A program made the translations under genes and the position numbers. A DNA stretch of 64,000 nucleotides from Hymenobacter polaris (GTDB lineage Bacteria > Bacteroidota > Bacteroidia > Cytophagales > Hymenobacteraceae), in the NCBI RefSeq assembly GCF_012927305.1, contig NZ_JABBGH010000005.1, positions 1 through 64,000 on the forward strand, given 5' to 3'. Positions 17,649 to 25,637 of this stretch are shown one piece after another (positions within the stretch are counted from its first letter, which is position 1; the number at the start of each line of letters is the position of its first letter). The notes beneath the pieces were generated by a model. That model was not told the origin of the DNA. It worked only from the letters and a program-made list of their open reading frames with translations, and did no database searches.

Positions 17649-19211
17649 CTACCGCTCCGGCTGCACAAAAGCCCGGTACGCCGCCGCTCGCCCCAGCCGC
17701 CGCGCCCGAAACCTATCGAGCACCAGTCCAAAGCCCTGCCAATAATACTGCCCAACGCAGTAGCTGCCCGCCGGCTCGCGCTCGATGCTCAGCACGTAGG
17801 TGCGCCCGGCGGTAGTCCAGGCCCGAAAAAACACCAGCTCGAACAGCAGCCGCGACCCGCGCCAGCGAGGTTGCAGCCGGCCCGTGCTGTCGAGGCAATA
17901 CACGAACAGGCGCCGCCGCACGGTGGCATCGAGGCGCGTGCGCTTCACCGGCCCCACCAGCAAGTCGGGGCGGCCGTCGTTGTCCACGTCGCCCTGCGCC
18001 AGCCGGTACACCGGGAAGCCTAGGGCCAGCACGCGGCCTTCGCCCGCGCCGGCGCTCGCTTGCACCTGGTACTGCCGGGCGCGGGGCAAATACCGCAGGC
18101 GCACCTGCGTGCGCGTCCCGGCCGGGCCACCCAGCACCAGGTGCGGCACCAGGTAGGCGGGCAGCGAATCGGAGGGCGAGGGGGCGGCCATGGCGCGCGC
18201 CAGCCAACTGCCCGGCGCCTGGGCCAGGAGTTGGGCGCTGCTATCGGCCGGCAGCAGGCGCTGTTGTAGCTGCTGCCGGGCGGCCGCCTCAGCGGGTTGC
18301 GGCACGGCCCCGGCCAGGCGCAGCGGGCGCAGGGTAGTGGCCGTGACCCAGCCGTGAGCCACCTCGAAATCGACTTGCACCCCTAGGGCCGTGGCGCCGC
18401 CGCGCTGGTCGAAAAGGAAGTTGCCCAGGCTGTATACGATGGGCCGGCCCCGGTAAAACTCCACCGGCTGCACCACGTGCGGGTGCGCGCCTACCACGGC
18501 CGCCGCGCCCGCATCCACGAGGTCGTGCGCCAGCTGGCGCTGCCGGGCGCTGGGCTGCGCCGCGTACTCGGTGCCCCAGTGCAGGTACACCAGCACCGCC
18601 CGCTCCGGAAACAGGGTTTTGTAGGTCGCCACCCGCTCGCACAGCGCCGCCGCCTCGCGCCCGCACACGCAGCCCTCGCCGGCCCCGGCCTGCCCAAAGG
18701 CCGAGTAGGCAAATGCCACCACGCTGCTGTCGGCCCCCAGCACGGTGGGCAGGCAGCCGGCCAGCGAATCAGGCTCGTAGCCCAGCACGCCCAGCCCCGC
18801 CGCCCGCCCGGCGCGAACCGTGGCTTGCAGGCCCGGCAGGCGCTGGTCGAGGGTGTGGTTGTTGGCCAGCGATACGTGCGTAACCCCTAGGCCGCGCAGC
18901 CACCCGGCCCAGCGCGGATTACCTTGAAAAACAATGGCTTTGCTGGCCGGAAGCGCCGTATCTGTCAGCGGGCACTCCAGGTTGCCGAGCACGTAGCGGC
19001 TGCCGGCCCACAACTGCCGCGCGGTTTGGCGCAGGGCGGCGCTGTCGCGGGCCAGGGCGGCAGGCACGGCGCGGGCCAGCAGCACATCGCCTACGACACT
19101 GATGCGCAAGGCCGGGGGCGGGGCGGGGCCGCAGGCGGCGAGTGCCAGCAGCAGTAGCAGGCTCGGCCAGCGCCTAGGGGCCGCCTGGTACCCTAGGCCC
19201 CTGCTTACCAT
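17649..19211 (-). CDS. CapA-family metallophosphatase-like lipoprotein
   Basis: 520 residues from ATG 19211 (an upstream TTG at 19220 adds three residues). The signal peptide ends in lipobox LAAC (Cys27). The PGA_cap (CapA) domain spans about 40-300: ISVVGDVLLAR, LGVTHVSLANNHTLDQRLPG, VYLHWGTEY and GAHPHVVQPVEFYRGRPIVY. The C-terminal third carries VDNDGRPDLLVGP, which looks like a single FG-GAP/VCBS-type calcium-binding loop. CapA relatives act in poly-gamma-glutamate or polysaccharide surface chemistry, but no capB or capC is near, so the role is open. It starts 12 nt after dnaX. Confidence 0.8.
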   Translation of the reverse strand: MVSRGLGYQAAPRRWPSLLLLLALAACGPAPPPALRISVVGDVLLARAVPAALARDSAALRQTARQLWAGSRYVLGNLECPLTDTALPASKAIVFQGNPRWAGWLRGLGVTHVSLANNHTLDQRLPGLQATVRAGRAAGLGVLGYEPDSLAGCLPTVLGADSSVVAFAYSAFGQAGAGEGCVCGREAAALCERVATYKTLFPERAVLVYLHWGTEYAAQPSARQRQLAHDLVDAGAAAVVGAHPHVVQPVEFYRGRPIVYSLGNFLFDQRGGATALGVQVDFEVAHGWVTATTLRPLRLAGAVPQPAEAAARQQLQQRLLPADSSAQLLAQAPGSWLARAMAAPSPSDSLPAYLVPHLVLGGPAGTRTQVRLRYLPRARQYQVQASAGAGEGRVLALGFPVYRLAQGDVDNDGRPDLLVGPVKRTRLDATVRRRLFVYCLDSTGRLQPRWRGSRLLFELVFFRAWTTAGRTYVLSIEREPAGSYCVGQYYWQGFGLVLDRFRARRLGRAAAYRAFVQPER

Positions 19212-19223
19212 CTGGCGCAATAA

Positions 19224-21272
19224 TTAAAAGTCCGCATCCAGCCCCAGGCGTTGCTTCATTTCCTGCAAAGCAGGGTATTTCTCGGCCAGGAAGTTGAACT
19301 TGTCATTGGACGTATAGAGCTTACGGGCGGTGGGCGCGGCGGTAGCTACTTCCGTCTGCACCGTGAGGCCGGGGTGGCCGGTGCGCCGCCGCAGCTCCAC
19401 GGTAAACTCAGCTCGGAAATCGTTGAACTGCGTGACTTGCACCGGGTTATCAACCAAAAGCGTAATGACGTGCGCCTCATTGGCCGCCACGGGGCGGTTA
19501 AGTACCGTGTACTCGCTCATCTTCTCTTGGGCGCGGCGCTCGTCGGCCAGCTGCTGCCACACCCGCTGCAGCAGCTCGGGCGCAATGGGCGGCAGCGGGC
19601 CGGTGGGCACTTCGGGCGCAGGGGCCGCCGCGGCAGCCGAAGTAGTGGCGCGAGCCGCCGGCGTGCCTACATCGCGCAGGCCCGGCAGGCGGCTACCTAG
19701 GCTAGGCAGCTTAGGCAGGGCGCCCACCGATGGCGCTGCGATGGTGCCGGGGCGCACGTCGGTGGGGCGCTGGGTGGGCTCCAGGCCCTGCATGCTGGGG
19801 CGGCCGGCGGCCACGTGCGGCAAAGTATCGCGCAACTGGTGGCGTGGCGTCACCGGTTCCTCGGCCGTGGCTTCAATGCTGGGCGTGGGGTGCAGCTCGG
19901 TTACGCCGTTTTCTACGGGCAGCGGCTCGGGGCCATCAGCGGGGACGGGCGCATGCACCAGCGGCTGGGCGGGCGGGCTAGGGGCGGGCGGGGCCGCGTA
20001 GCCGCTGCTGGCGGCCACGGGGGCCGGCTCGCGCACGGCGCTGCTGGCGGGCGCGGCCGCCCCTAGGGCTGCCGGCTGGCCCGCGCCGTCGTCTAGGCCG
20101 CTAGTTTTTTTTTTAGCCTCGCCGTTTGGCGCGGCGTGGCCGTTGCTGGCGGGCGTCAGGTCGCGCACAAACTGCACAGCGCCATTTAGGTAAGCCAGCT
20201 TCATCAGGGCCAGCTCTACGTGCAGGCGCTGGTTTTTGGCTTGCTTGAAGTCGCGGTCGCACTGGCTCACCAGGTTCAGGGCCGAGAGCAGGAAGGGCAG
20301 GGGGGCCGCCTGGGCCTGGCGCACGTACTGCTGCCGAATGTTGTCCGATACTTCCAGCAGCTGCACCGTTACGGGGTCTTTGCACACCAGCAGCCCGCGC
20401 AGGTGCTCGGCCGTGCCCACCACGAAGTTGTGCAAGTCGAAGCCCTGTTGCATTACCGAGTCGAGCAGCAGCAGCGCCTGCGAGAGGTTCTCGCGCAGCA
20501 GCGCGTCCACCAGCCTGAAATAGTAGTCGTAGTCGAGGATGTGCAGGTTCTGCACCACCTCTTTGTAGGTCAGGTTGTTGCCGGCGAAGGTTACTTGCTG
20601 GTCGAACATCGACAGCGCGTCGCGCAGGCCGCCGTCGGCCTTTTGGGCCAGCAGGTGCAGGGCGTCGTCATCGGCCGCCACGCCCTCGCTGGTGGCCACG
20701 TAGCGCAGGTGCTCCCGGATGTCCTCCACCCGGATGCGGTTGAAGTCAAAAATCTGGCAGCGGCTCAGGATGGTGGGGATAATCTTGTGGCGCTCGGTGG
20801 TGGCCAGAATAAAGATGGCGTAGCTCGGCGGCTCCTCCAGCGTCTTCAGAAACGCGTTGAAGGCCGCGTTCGAGAGCATGTGCACCTCGTCGATAATATA
20901 GACCTTGAAGCGGCCCTGCTGCGGCGCGTAGCGCACCTGCTCTACCAGCGAGCGAATATCCTCGACCGAGTTGTTGGAGGCCGCATCCAGCTCGTGTACG
21001 TTGAAGGAGGCGTTTTCCTGAAAGGCCACGCACGAGGCGCACTGCCCGCAGGCCTCGGCTTCGGGCGTGAGGTTGGTGCAGTTTATCGTCTTGGCTAGAA
21101 TACGGGCGCAGGTGGTTTTGCCCACGCCCCTAGGCCCGCAAAACAGGAATGCCTGCGCCAAATGCTGGCTCTGAATGGCATTTTGCAGGGTGGTAGTGAC
21201 GTGCTGCTGCCCCACCACGCTGCGAAACGTGGCCGGACGGTATTTACGGGCCGAAACAACAAAATTTTCCAT
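19224..21272 (-). CDS. dnaX: DNA polymerase III subunit gamma/tau
   Basis: 682 residues. The clamp-loader AAA+ motor has Walker A GPRGVGKTT (about 46-54), a four-Cys zinc module (Cys65, Cys75, Cys78, Cys81), Walker B YIIDEVHMLS and the sensor/Arg-finger block FILATTERHKIIPTILSRCQ. Domain III follows to about 370. A Pro/Ala-rich linker (about 380-560) leads to a tau-like C-terminal domain that should contact DnaB helicase and PolC/DnaE. A TATCTTTG box lies 13 nt before the ATG. A lysine run (KKKT; TTTTTTTT region near 20105) at the linker start could allow a gamma-type frameshift, but this is only a possibility. Confidence 0.95.
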   Translation of the reverse strand: MENFVVSARKYRPATFRSVVGQQHVTTTLQNAIQSQHLAQAFLFCGPRGVGKTTCARILAKTINCTNLTPEAEACGQCASCVAFQENASFNVHELDAASNNSVEDIRSLVEQVRYAPQQGRFKVYIIDEVHMLSNAAFNAFLKTLEEPPSYAIFILATTERHKIIPTILSRCQIFDFNRIRVEDIREHLRYVATSEGVAADDDALHLLAQKADGGLRDALSMFDQQVTFAGNNLTYKEVVQNLHILDYDYYFRLVDALLRENLSQALLLLDSVMQQGFDLHNFVVGTAEHLRGLLVCKDPVTVQLLEVSDNIRQQYVRQAQAAPLPFLLSALNLVSQCDRDFKQAKNQRLHVELALMKLAYLNGAVQFVRDLTPASNGHAAPNGEAKKKTSGLDDGAGQPAALGAAAPASSAVREPAPVAASSGYAAPPAPSPPAQPLVHAPVPADGPEPLPVENGVTELHPTPSIEATAEEPVTPRHQLRDTLPHVAAGRPSMQGLEPTQRPTDVRPGTIAAPSVGALPKLPSLGSRLPGLRDVGTPAARATTSAAAAAPAPEVPTGPLPPIAPELLQRVWQQLADERRAQEKMSEYTVLNRPVAANEAHVITLLVDNPVQVTQFNDFRAEFTVELRRRTGHPGLTVQTEVATAAPTARKLYTSNDKFNFLAEKYPALQEMKQRLGLDADF

Positions 21273-21285
21273 ACGCGATACTCCA

Positions 21286-21293
21286 CAAAGATA
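21286..21293 (-). promoter_or_regulatory. -7 promoter box (TATCTTTG) of dnaX
   Basis: Exact TAnnTTTG on the minus strand, 13 nt before the dnaX ATG, implying a very short leader. It is divergent from the ssrA promoter. Confidence 0.6.
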
Positions 21294-21449
21294 CCTTCGC
21301 TGCCGGGCCTATGCCAGCCCCAAGCCGGCTGGCAAGTACTGGGCAAAAGCCAAGCCGCTGGCAGTAAAACACCTGCGCCAGCCACATAATTTCGCCGGCG
21401 GGCCTAGGGAACAAAAAGCCGCTTCCAAACCTTTGCCTCATATGGCGCG

Positions 21450-21457
21450 TATCTTTG
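21450..21457 (+). promoter_or_regulatory. -7 promoter box (TATCTTTG) of ssrA
   Basis: Exact TAnnTTTG located 41 nt before the mature tmRNA 5' end. The transcript should carry a leader of about 35 nt that RNase P would remove. Another TTTG at 21432-21435 could be part of the upstream element, though the spacing is short. Confidence 0.6.
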
Positions 21458-21498
21458 CGCCCCAGCTCCGCGGAGATGGACCTCGTTCTTTCTATTTT

Positions 21499-21868
21499 GG
21501 GGATGACCGGAATTGACAGCTTGTGCATGTCGCGGGTAAGCGTGCCGGGAGGTGGTGGAAGCTCTCCCGCTAAAAAATCTACCAAACAACAACTGGCGAG
21601 TATAGCTACGCCATGGCTGCCTAGTTTAGAACTACGCACGTCATCGTGCCGCCCGGGCTTTTCCATTGCGCCCGGGAGTTCGGCGCGTCGTAAGTAACGG
21701 ATAGCCTGCCGAGAGCCGTGATTGGCAGGCGAAACTCAACTGCGGATAAGGACGCGCTATAGGCCTGGCTGGTGCCCGGCGCGTCACGAATAAAATAAGC
21801 CTGACTACGCACGTAGAAAGCACGTCGGCCTCCTTGTCTGGACCAGGGTTCGAATCCCTGCATCTCCA
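21499..21868 (+). ncRNA. ssrA: Transfer-messenger RNA (tmRNA)
   Basis: About 370 nt. The 5' end GGGGATGACCGGAATTGACA and the 3' end GGGTTCGAATCCCTGCATC form the tRNA-like domain: GGGGATG pairs with CATCTCC (one G-U), and the T-arm is intact. The CCA is not encoded. The tag reading frame runs 21595-21624 and gives GEYSYAMAA then TAG, with the resume codon GGC; with the charged Ala the tag is AGEYSYAMAA. The tag ends in the usual hydrophobic AA. tmRNA rescues stalled ribosomes with SmpB. GC-rich arms such as GCCCGGGC and GCGCCCGGGA form pseudoknot helices. The gene's 3' end is repeated about 1 kb downstream. Confidence 0.96.
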
Positions 21869-21874
21869 CTGAAA
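21856..21874 (+). repeat. 19-bp direct repeat, proximal copy (ssrA 3' end; att-like)
   Basis: CCCTGCATCTCCACTGAAA spans the T-arm end, acceptor strand and first bases after ssrA. A copy with one change occurs at 22869-22887. ssrA 3' ends are well-known integration sites, so this pair looks like the borders of an insertion. Confidence 0.65.
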
Positions 21875-21906
21875 TGCCTCTAGCACTGCGCTAGAGGCAT
21901 TTTTTA
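21872..21906 (+). terminator. ssrA terminator
   Basis: AAATGCCTCTAGC pairs with GCTAGAGGCATTT around ACTGC or less, followed by T residues. It starts 4 nt after tmRNA. Confidence 0.85.
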
Positions 21907-21993
21907 TGTTTTCTAGTAAAACAGTAGTCAAGCAATGACCGATTTCTCCACCGAAACCCGCACTTTCTTAGGCCAGACGGTCATTTCTAGTTC

Positions 21994-22398
21994 GTGACGA
22001 CACTCTACCAAAATTCCTACCTCAACATTTTGTTGCACCAAACCACGCACTGTACGCTGGAGTTGCAGTGGCTCAATTTTGTGCCCAGTACTGACTTTCG
22101 GGCATCTATCGAGGAGTTGATGCGCCTGATGCGTCAGCACCAGGGCAAAGCCCTCGTGGCCGATAACCGGCTGCTACGCGCCCTACGGCAAGCGGATTTA
22201 GAATGGAGTGGGGACCAGGTGTTTAATGGCATGCATAAGCTAGGCGGCCAGCGCTTTGCCGTGGTGGAATCCCACGACGCAATGAACCGTATGGGCGTGA
22301 ATGCTTTGGTAGCTACAGTCATTCCCGGTACGCAGCTCACCAGTCAGTATTTCGACAGTATTGAGGCCGCTCGCCATTGGGCCACCGCCCCGTTCTAA
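21994..22398 (+). CDS. SpoIIAA/STAS-like protein, copy A
   Basis: 134 residues from a GTG. No signal peptide. The sequence is an alternating small soluble domain with a central KALVADNRLLRALRQADLEW and a C-terminal SQYFDSIEAARHWATA; the latter ending (FxxxxEAxxW) is typical of SpoIIAA-like (DUF) proteins of the STAS superfamily. The function is unknown. It is clearly paralogous to the next gene: LVADNRLLRALRQADLEW aligns with WLGDDRLLGAVRPADLQW. Both lie inside the segment bounded by the repeated ssrA 3' end. Confidence 0.65.
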   Translation: MTTLYQNSYLNILLHQTTHCTLELQWLNFVPSTDFRASIEELMRLMRQHQGKALVADNRLLRALRQADLEWSGDQVFNGMHKLGGQRFAVVESHDAMNRMGVNALVATVIPGTQLTSQYFDSIEAARHWATAPF

Positions 22399-22409
22399 CC
22401 CTACTTTTC

Positions 22410-22823
22410 GTGAAAACCCTCTTTACTGCCCCCTACCTGACAATTTACCTGCACGACAGCCCAGCTCCTATGCTGGAGCTAAGCTGGCAGAGCTACGCGG
22501 GTAGTGCAGATTTTCGCGCGGCGGCCCAGCAGGCCCTGGCGTTGACGCAGCAATTTCAGGTAAAAGCGTGGCTAGGTGATGACCGTTTGTTGGGAGCCGT
22601 GCGACCCGCGGATTTGCAGTGGGCAGAACATGATATTCTACCCGCACTCGCGCAGGCTGGCCTGCAACGGTTTGCGCTCTTGGCTCCCGTAGCGCCCATG
22701 AACAACCTTCTACTAGGCGATATGTACAAACGCACTATCCCTCAATTACCTTACGAAATACGCTATTTCACGGACTTGACGGAAGCTCGCACCTGGGCGC
22801 TAGAAATGAGCAATCCGACTTAA
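22410..22823 (+). CDS. SpoIIAA/STAS-like protein, copy B
   Basis: 137 residues from the GTG at 22410, chosen because its N terminus (MKTLFTAPYLTIYLHD) then aligns with copy A (MTTLYQNSYLNILLHQ); a longer in-frame start at 22377 would overlap copy A. The shared core is GDDRLLGAVRPADLQW, and the C terminus has RYFTDLTEARTWALE. Copies A and B are 11 nt apart and so probably co-transcribed. They arose by tandem duplication and then diverged strongly. The role is not known. Confidence 0.65.
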   Translation: MKTLFTAPYLTIYLHDSPAPMLELSWQSYAGSADFRAAAQQALALTQQFQVKAWLGDDRLLGAVRPADLQWAEHDILPALAQAGLQRFALLAPVAPMNNLLLGDMYKRTIPQLPYEIRYFTDLTEARTWALEMSNPT

Positions 22824-22868
22824 AGTTTAAATCCGGCCATGCCAATATACTTTACGCCGTTAACTATG

Positions 22869-22887
22869 CCCTGCATCTCCATTGAAA
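22869..22887 (+). repeat. 19-bp direct repeat, distal copy (ssrA 3'-end remnant)
   Basis: CCCTGCATCTCCATTGAAA matches the ssrA 3' end at 18 of 19 positions and is followed by its own hairpin terminator, just as the real ssrA end is. It is not a tRNA or tmRNA gene by itself. Confidence 0.65.
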
Positions 22888-22918
22888 CCTTCTCTGCGCT
22901 TCGTAGAGAGGGTTTTTT
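22885..22918 (+). terminator. Terminator after the distal ssrA-end repeat
   Basis: AACCTTCTCT pairs with AGAGAGGGTT (one G-U) around a GCGCTTCGT loop, followed by six T. It may be the original ssrA terminator displaced by an insertion, and may now end the STAS-like pair. Confidence 0.75.
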
Positions 22919-23125
22919 ATTTTTGCGCCCAGGCCAAGTTTAACGACCTTTAAGCTACAAGCGCCAGCGGCCGAGCTTGCCAAGCAGCATGCCCTGCAGT
23001 GCTTTGGCCACGTAAGAAAATTGCATTGGTGCTTTCTCAGCGGCCGCCAGCCTTAGCTCTCTAGGGGCTATTTTACCCACAATGGCCAGCGCAACCCAAC
23101 CTGGGGTGGCCTGCGTAGAAGGCGA

Positions 23126-23314
23126 ATGAATAAGCCCCAAACGTTTCCGGACTATCTGCCCGCTTTTGACCGCCGTCTAGAGTACCAGGCGGGGCTTTTT
23201 ACCCCGGCAACACACCTAGGGCAGCGCGTCCAAAACGCAAAGAAAATTACTGCTCAGTCGGATGGTCAGCAGTGGCTGGGAGCAGACTTCAGCCACATTA
23301 TTGTAAACCGATAA
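23126..23314 (+). CDS. Small hypothetical ORF, doubtful
   Basis: 62 codons from ATG with no recognised motif. It lies in a gene-poor stretch between the ssrA insert and the small secreted proteins. Composition is like coding DNA at the start (NKPQTFPDYLPAFDRR) but no clear ribosome-binding site or relative was seen. It could be a remnant of a longer gene. Confidence 0.2.
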   Translation: MNKPQTFPDYLPAFDRRLEYQAGLFTPATHLGQRVQNAKKITAQSDGQQWLGADFSHIIVNR

Positions 23315-23922
23315 CCTGTTGCCCCGCATGTGGCTACCTCAAGCGCTTACACGGAGCTGCTGGCTTCGTGCTTTTAAAGGCGGATAGAGCAGCCCATAAA
23401 AAAACCCACTGGATACCGGCGGGTCTTTCTGTGCTATGAAAACAAACTTTTAAACTACGTACTTGTACGCAGATTCTACTAGATAGAACGAAGCTTATAT
23501 AGGAAGGGTTACAGAACCCAACACATTTATACTGCTATGCCGCGGTTAGCCATATAGCAAAAACCTCACGCGGTCAGATATCCCTAGCTACCTCGACGAC
23601 TCTCGCAAAGAGCTGACTTAGGCGGCCAGCAGCAAACAGTGAGATTAGCTTAGTGAACAGCCCTAGGCCGCGCCGCCCGGCAAATAATTGGCTAAGCGTT
23701 GGCAGCCAGCACTTTATTACCTTAACTTAAGCAGTTTAGTAAGCTCGATAATTATAAGAGTAAGTATTTGATGGCTAGTTGCTAAAATGGTGCTCGGGGA
23801 AAGGTGACCGGCAGATAGGCTACCTGGCTGGCTGGCCGGCGGCAAACAGCTAGCGGGCAGCCCCGTATACAAGCGCAAGACAGCTGGTACGCAGCCAGAA
23901 TGCCCTTACACTCCCTACTTTT
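23315..23922. other. Gene-free AT-richer stretch
   Basis: About 600 bases with no supported gene. GC falls to about 40% or less in parts (for example 23701-23760). A weak imperfect hairpin with a short T run (about 23402-23432) could be a terminator. No tRNA, repeat family member or promoter box was recognised. Confidence 0.5.
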
Positions 23923-24189
23923 ATGAAAGCCACCCTATTACTAGCCGCTTTGGCCTTGGCCACCGTCCCTGCCTTTGCCCAAACCGTTGCTCCTGGCACT
24001 ACGCCCGGCGCTACTACCGGCAACCCTTCCAACATGCCTAGCGCTGGCGACCCCACCACGACGCAGCAAAGCCCCGATAGCAAGCGCATGGATAAGATGA
24101 ACCGGCGCATGAACCGCGGCTCGAAAAATGGCACTATGAAGATGAAAACCAAGACCAACGCCGACGGCACCATGAAAACGAAAATGTAG
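23923..24189 (+). CDS. Small exported protein with Lys/Met tail, member 1
   Basis: 88 residues. The signal peptide (about 1-20) ends in AFAQ, a good signal peptidase I site. A Pro/Thr/Gly-rich linker (TTPGATTGNPSNMPS) leads to a basic end with RMDKMNRRMNRGSKNG and a tail TMKMKTKT-NADG-TMKTKM. The tail reads as two short alternating Lys strands around an Asn-Ala-Asp-Gly turn. Three more proteins in the next 5 kb share this plan. The function is unknown; a periplasmic or surface role is inferred from the signal peptide, and binding of metal or an acidic polymer is possible but unproven. Confidence 0.75.
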   Translation: MKATLLLAALALATVPAFAQTVAPGTTPGATTGNPSNMPSAGDPTTTQQSPDSKRMDKMNRRMNRGSKNGTMKMKTKTNADGTMKTKM

Positions 24190-24223
24190 TTGATTAGGTC
24201 CTGCGCAGGTAGGGCATTGCATA

Positions 24224-24258
24224 AGGGCCGGTTAGCAATAAGCTAGCCGGCTTTTTTT
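24224..24258 (+). terminator. Terminator of member 1
   Basis: GGCCGGTTAGC pairs with GCTAGCCGGCT around a short loop, followed by seven T. Confidence 0.8.
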
Positions 24259-24460
24259 GTATTTATTTCTGAAAAATGTGACTGGACACTACCGAGGGTA
24301 ACTACTTGATTACGTTTAGAACTGATTAATTATTCCGTTGAAAAAAGCGCTTATTTGGTTTGCTCTAGTTAGCTAAAGCCCCAACTATCTGTCACTTAAG
24401 GCGTATACACCCAACCGGCTGCAGTCAGCAGCTTCCCTTTTAAATTTAATTCCCTTTCCC

Positions 24461-24742
24461 ATGAAAGCTTCCCTGATTCTCGCCGCCGCTTTTGCCCTTT
24501 GCACCAGCGCTGCCTTTGCCCAAACGACGCCTACCACTACCACGCCCCAGACCGGCACGATGAACAATGGCACTATGAATAATGGTACCACGACGAGCAC
24601 CGGCACCATGAATTCGACTACTGACCGCATGGGCAACATGAACGGCATGGACAAAGGCTCGATGCGTAGCAACAAACGCATGTCGAAAAAAGGTATGAAG
24701 AGCAAAACCAACTCGGACGGCTCGATGAAAACCAAAATGTAG
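24461..24742 (+). CDS. Small exported protein with Lys/Met tail, member 2
   Basis: 93 residues. Signal peptide (about 1-21) ending AAFAQ. The middle is Thr/Asn/Met-rich with a repeated GTMNNGTMNNGT. The basic end has RMGNMNGMDKGSMRSNKRM, then the tail GMKSKT-NSDG-SMKTKM, which aligns with member 1 (TMKMKT-KTNADG-TMKTKM). It has its own leader and terminator, so members 1 and 2 are separate units. Met content is very high in both. No known function. Confidence 0.75.
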   Translation: MKASLILAAAFALCTSAAFAQTTPTTTTPQTGTMNNGTMNNGTTTSTGTMNSTTDRMGNMNGMDKGSMRSNKRMSKKGMKSKTNSDGSMKTKM

Positions 24743-24774
24743 TAGCCTTTCGGCCGCCACTACCGTATAAGTCG

Positions 24775-24810
24775 AAAGCCGGCTGGCCCAATAGGCCAGC
24801 CGGCTTTTTT
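24775..24810 (+). terminator. Terminator of member 2
   Basis: AAGCCGGCTGGCC pairs with GGCCAGCCGGCTT around CAATA, followed by T residues. Confidence 0.88.
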
Positions 24811-24840
24811 CGGCAGTAACCATTTAGCGTATAAAGCTTT

Positions 24841-25260
24841 ATGAAAGCCTATTTACTTCTGTTCGGCTTGGTGGCGACTGCCGCGCACGCCCAAACGGTG
24901 CCCTTCAATGCTACGGCCCCGATGCGGGGTGGGGCCTACAACCAAACGGCCGTGCCGCCCGCCAATGCCGCCCTCGACCAAAGCACCATTCAGGGCCCAT
25001 CGGAGGTGCAGCGCACGGTTTCGAGCTACGATGCACAGCCCAGCCGCCTGCCCGTGAGCGTAGGGGTGCCCACCAGTGGTACCCCCGACGTGTCGCCTAC
25101 TGCCGTGCCCGATGTGCGCGAGCAACCCTTGATTCCGCAGCGCCGCTCGCGCCAATCGACTGAGGTGGTGCCCAGCCGGGGCGTGGGCTCCAGCACGGTG
25201 GTGCAGCGCCGCCCGGCCCAGCCCATCAACGATGCTTCGCTGCCCCAGCCACAACCATAG
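24841..25260 (+). CDS. Small exported hypothetical protein
   Basis: 139 residues. Signal peptide about 1-18 ending AHAQ. The mature part is low-complexity and rich in Pro, Val, Ser and Gln (VPTSGTPDVSPTAVPDV, then QRRSRQSTEVVPSRG). It lacks the Lys/Met tail of its neighbours. It starts right after the terminator of member 2. Disordered periplasmic protein of unknown function. Confidence 0.6.
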   Translation: MKAYLLLFGLVATAAHAQTVPFNATAPMRGGAYNQTAVPPANAALDQSTIQGPSEVQRTVSSYDAQPSRLPVSVGVPTSGTPDVSPTAVPDVREQPLIPQRRSRQSTEVVPSRGVGSSTVVQRRPAQPINDASLPQPQP

Positions 25261-25313
25261 GCAGCTTTTTGAAGTAAGAAGATTGCCTGGTTACGCTCTT
25301 AACAACTGCTTTT

Positions 25314-25571
25314 ATGCGTGTTTCTCATCCTATATTGGCCGCTGCGCTGCTCACCGGTGGTAAGGCGCTAGCCCAAGCTGCCCCCGGTACCAGCACTACC
25401 AGCGGGCCCATATCGGGCAGCGTAACTGCCTCGGCCAATGTAGGACCGGCCGGCCAGCACTAGAGCCAGCAGTATCGCAATCAGATGCGCAACAACCGCG
25501 CCACGGACCCTAGAAGGCAGCACCGCAAGGCGGCGCGCCAAAACAAGGCTACTTCTACTAGTGTCGGCTAG
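25314..25571 (+). pseudogene. Small exported protein interrupted by an in-frame amber codon
   Basis: ATG 25314 opens a signal peptide (MRVSHPILAAALLTGG, then ALAQ) and a Thr/Ser/Gly linker. TAG at 25461-25463 stops the frame after 49 residues. The same frame then stays open for another 35 codons to TAG 25569-25571, and that part is strongly basic (QYRNQMRNNRA, RRQHRKAARQNK). The full length of 85 codons matches the 88-97 residues of the neighbouring small exported proteins. The simplest reading is a decayed family member; CAG or AAG to TAG is one base change. Suppression cannot be excluded. Confidence 0.6.
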
Positions 25572-25637
25572 GCTAATTAACCTCTGCCGAAAAGCCAACA
25601 GGCTTACCACACTACTTTTTTTATTTTCCCTCTTCTC

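Noticed and set aside
20100..20115. Programmed frameshift in dnaX (gamma form)
   Set aside because: A run of A (on the coding strand) is present at the linker start, but no clear E. coli-like stem or Shine-Dalgarno stimulator could be confirmed, so no separate feature is called.
19330..21098. Large plus-strand ORFs antisense to dnaX
   Set aside because: dnaX has complete AAA+ motifs; the antisense frames are Ala/Gly/Arg- or His/Gln/Val-rich shadows.
21175..21516. 113-codon plus-strand ORF across the dnaX-ssrA gap
   Set aside because: It starts antisense to dnaX and runs through both promoter boxes into the tmRNA 5' end; not a plausible gene.
22869..22887. Second tRNA-like 3' end
   Set aside because: Only 19 bases match ssrA; there is no T-arm or 5' partner, so it is a remnant or att-like site and not an RNA gene.
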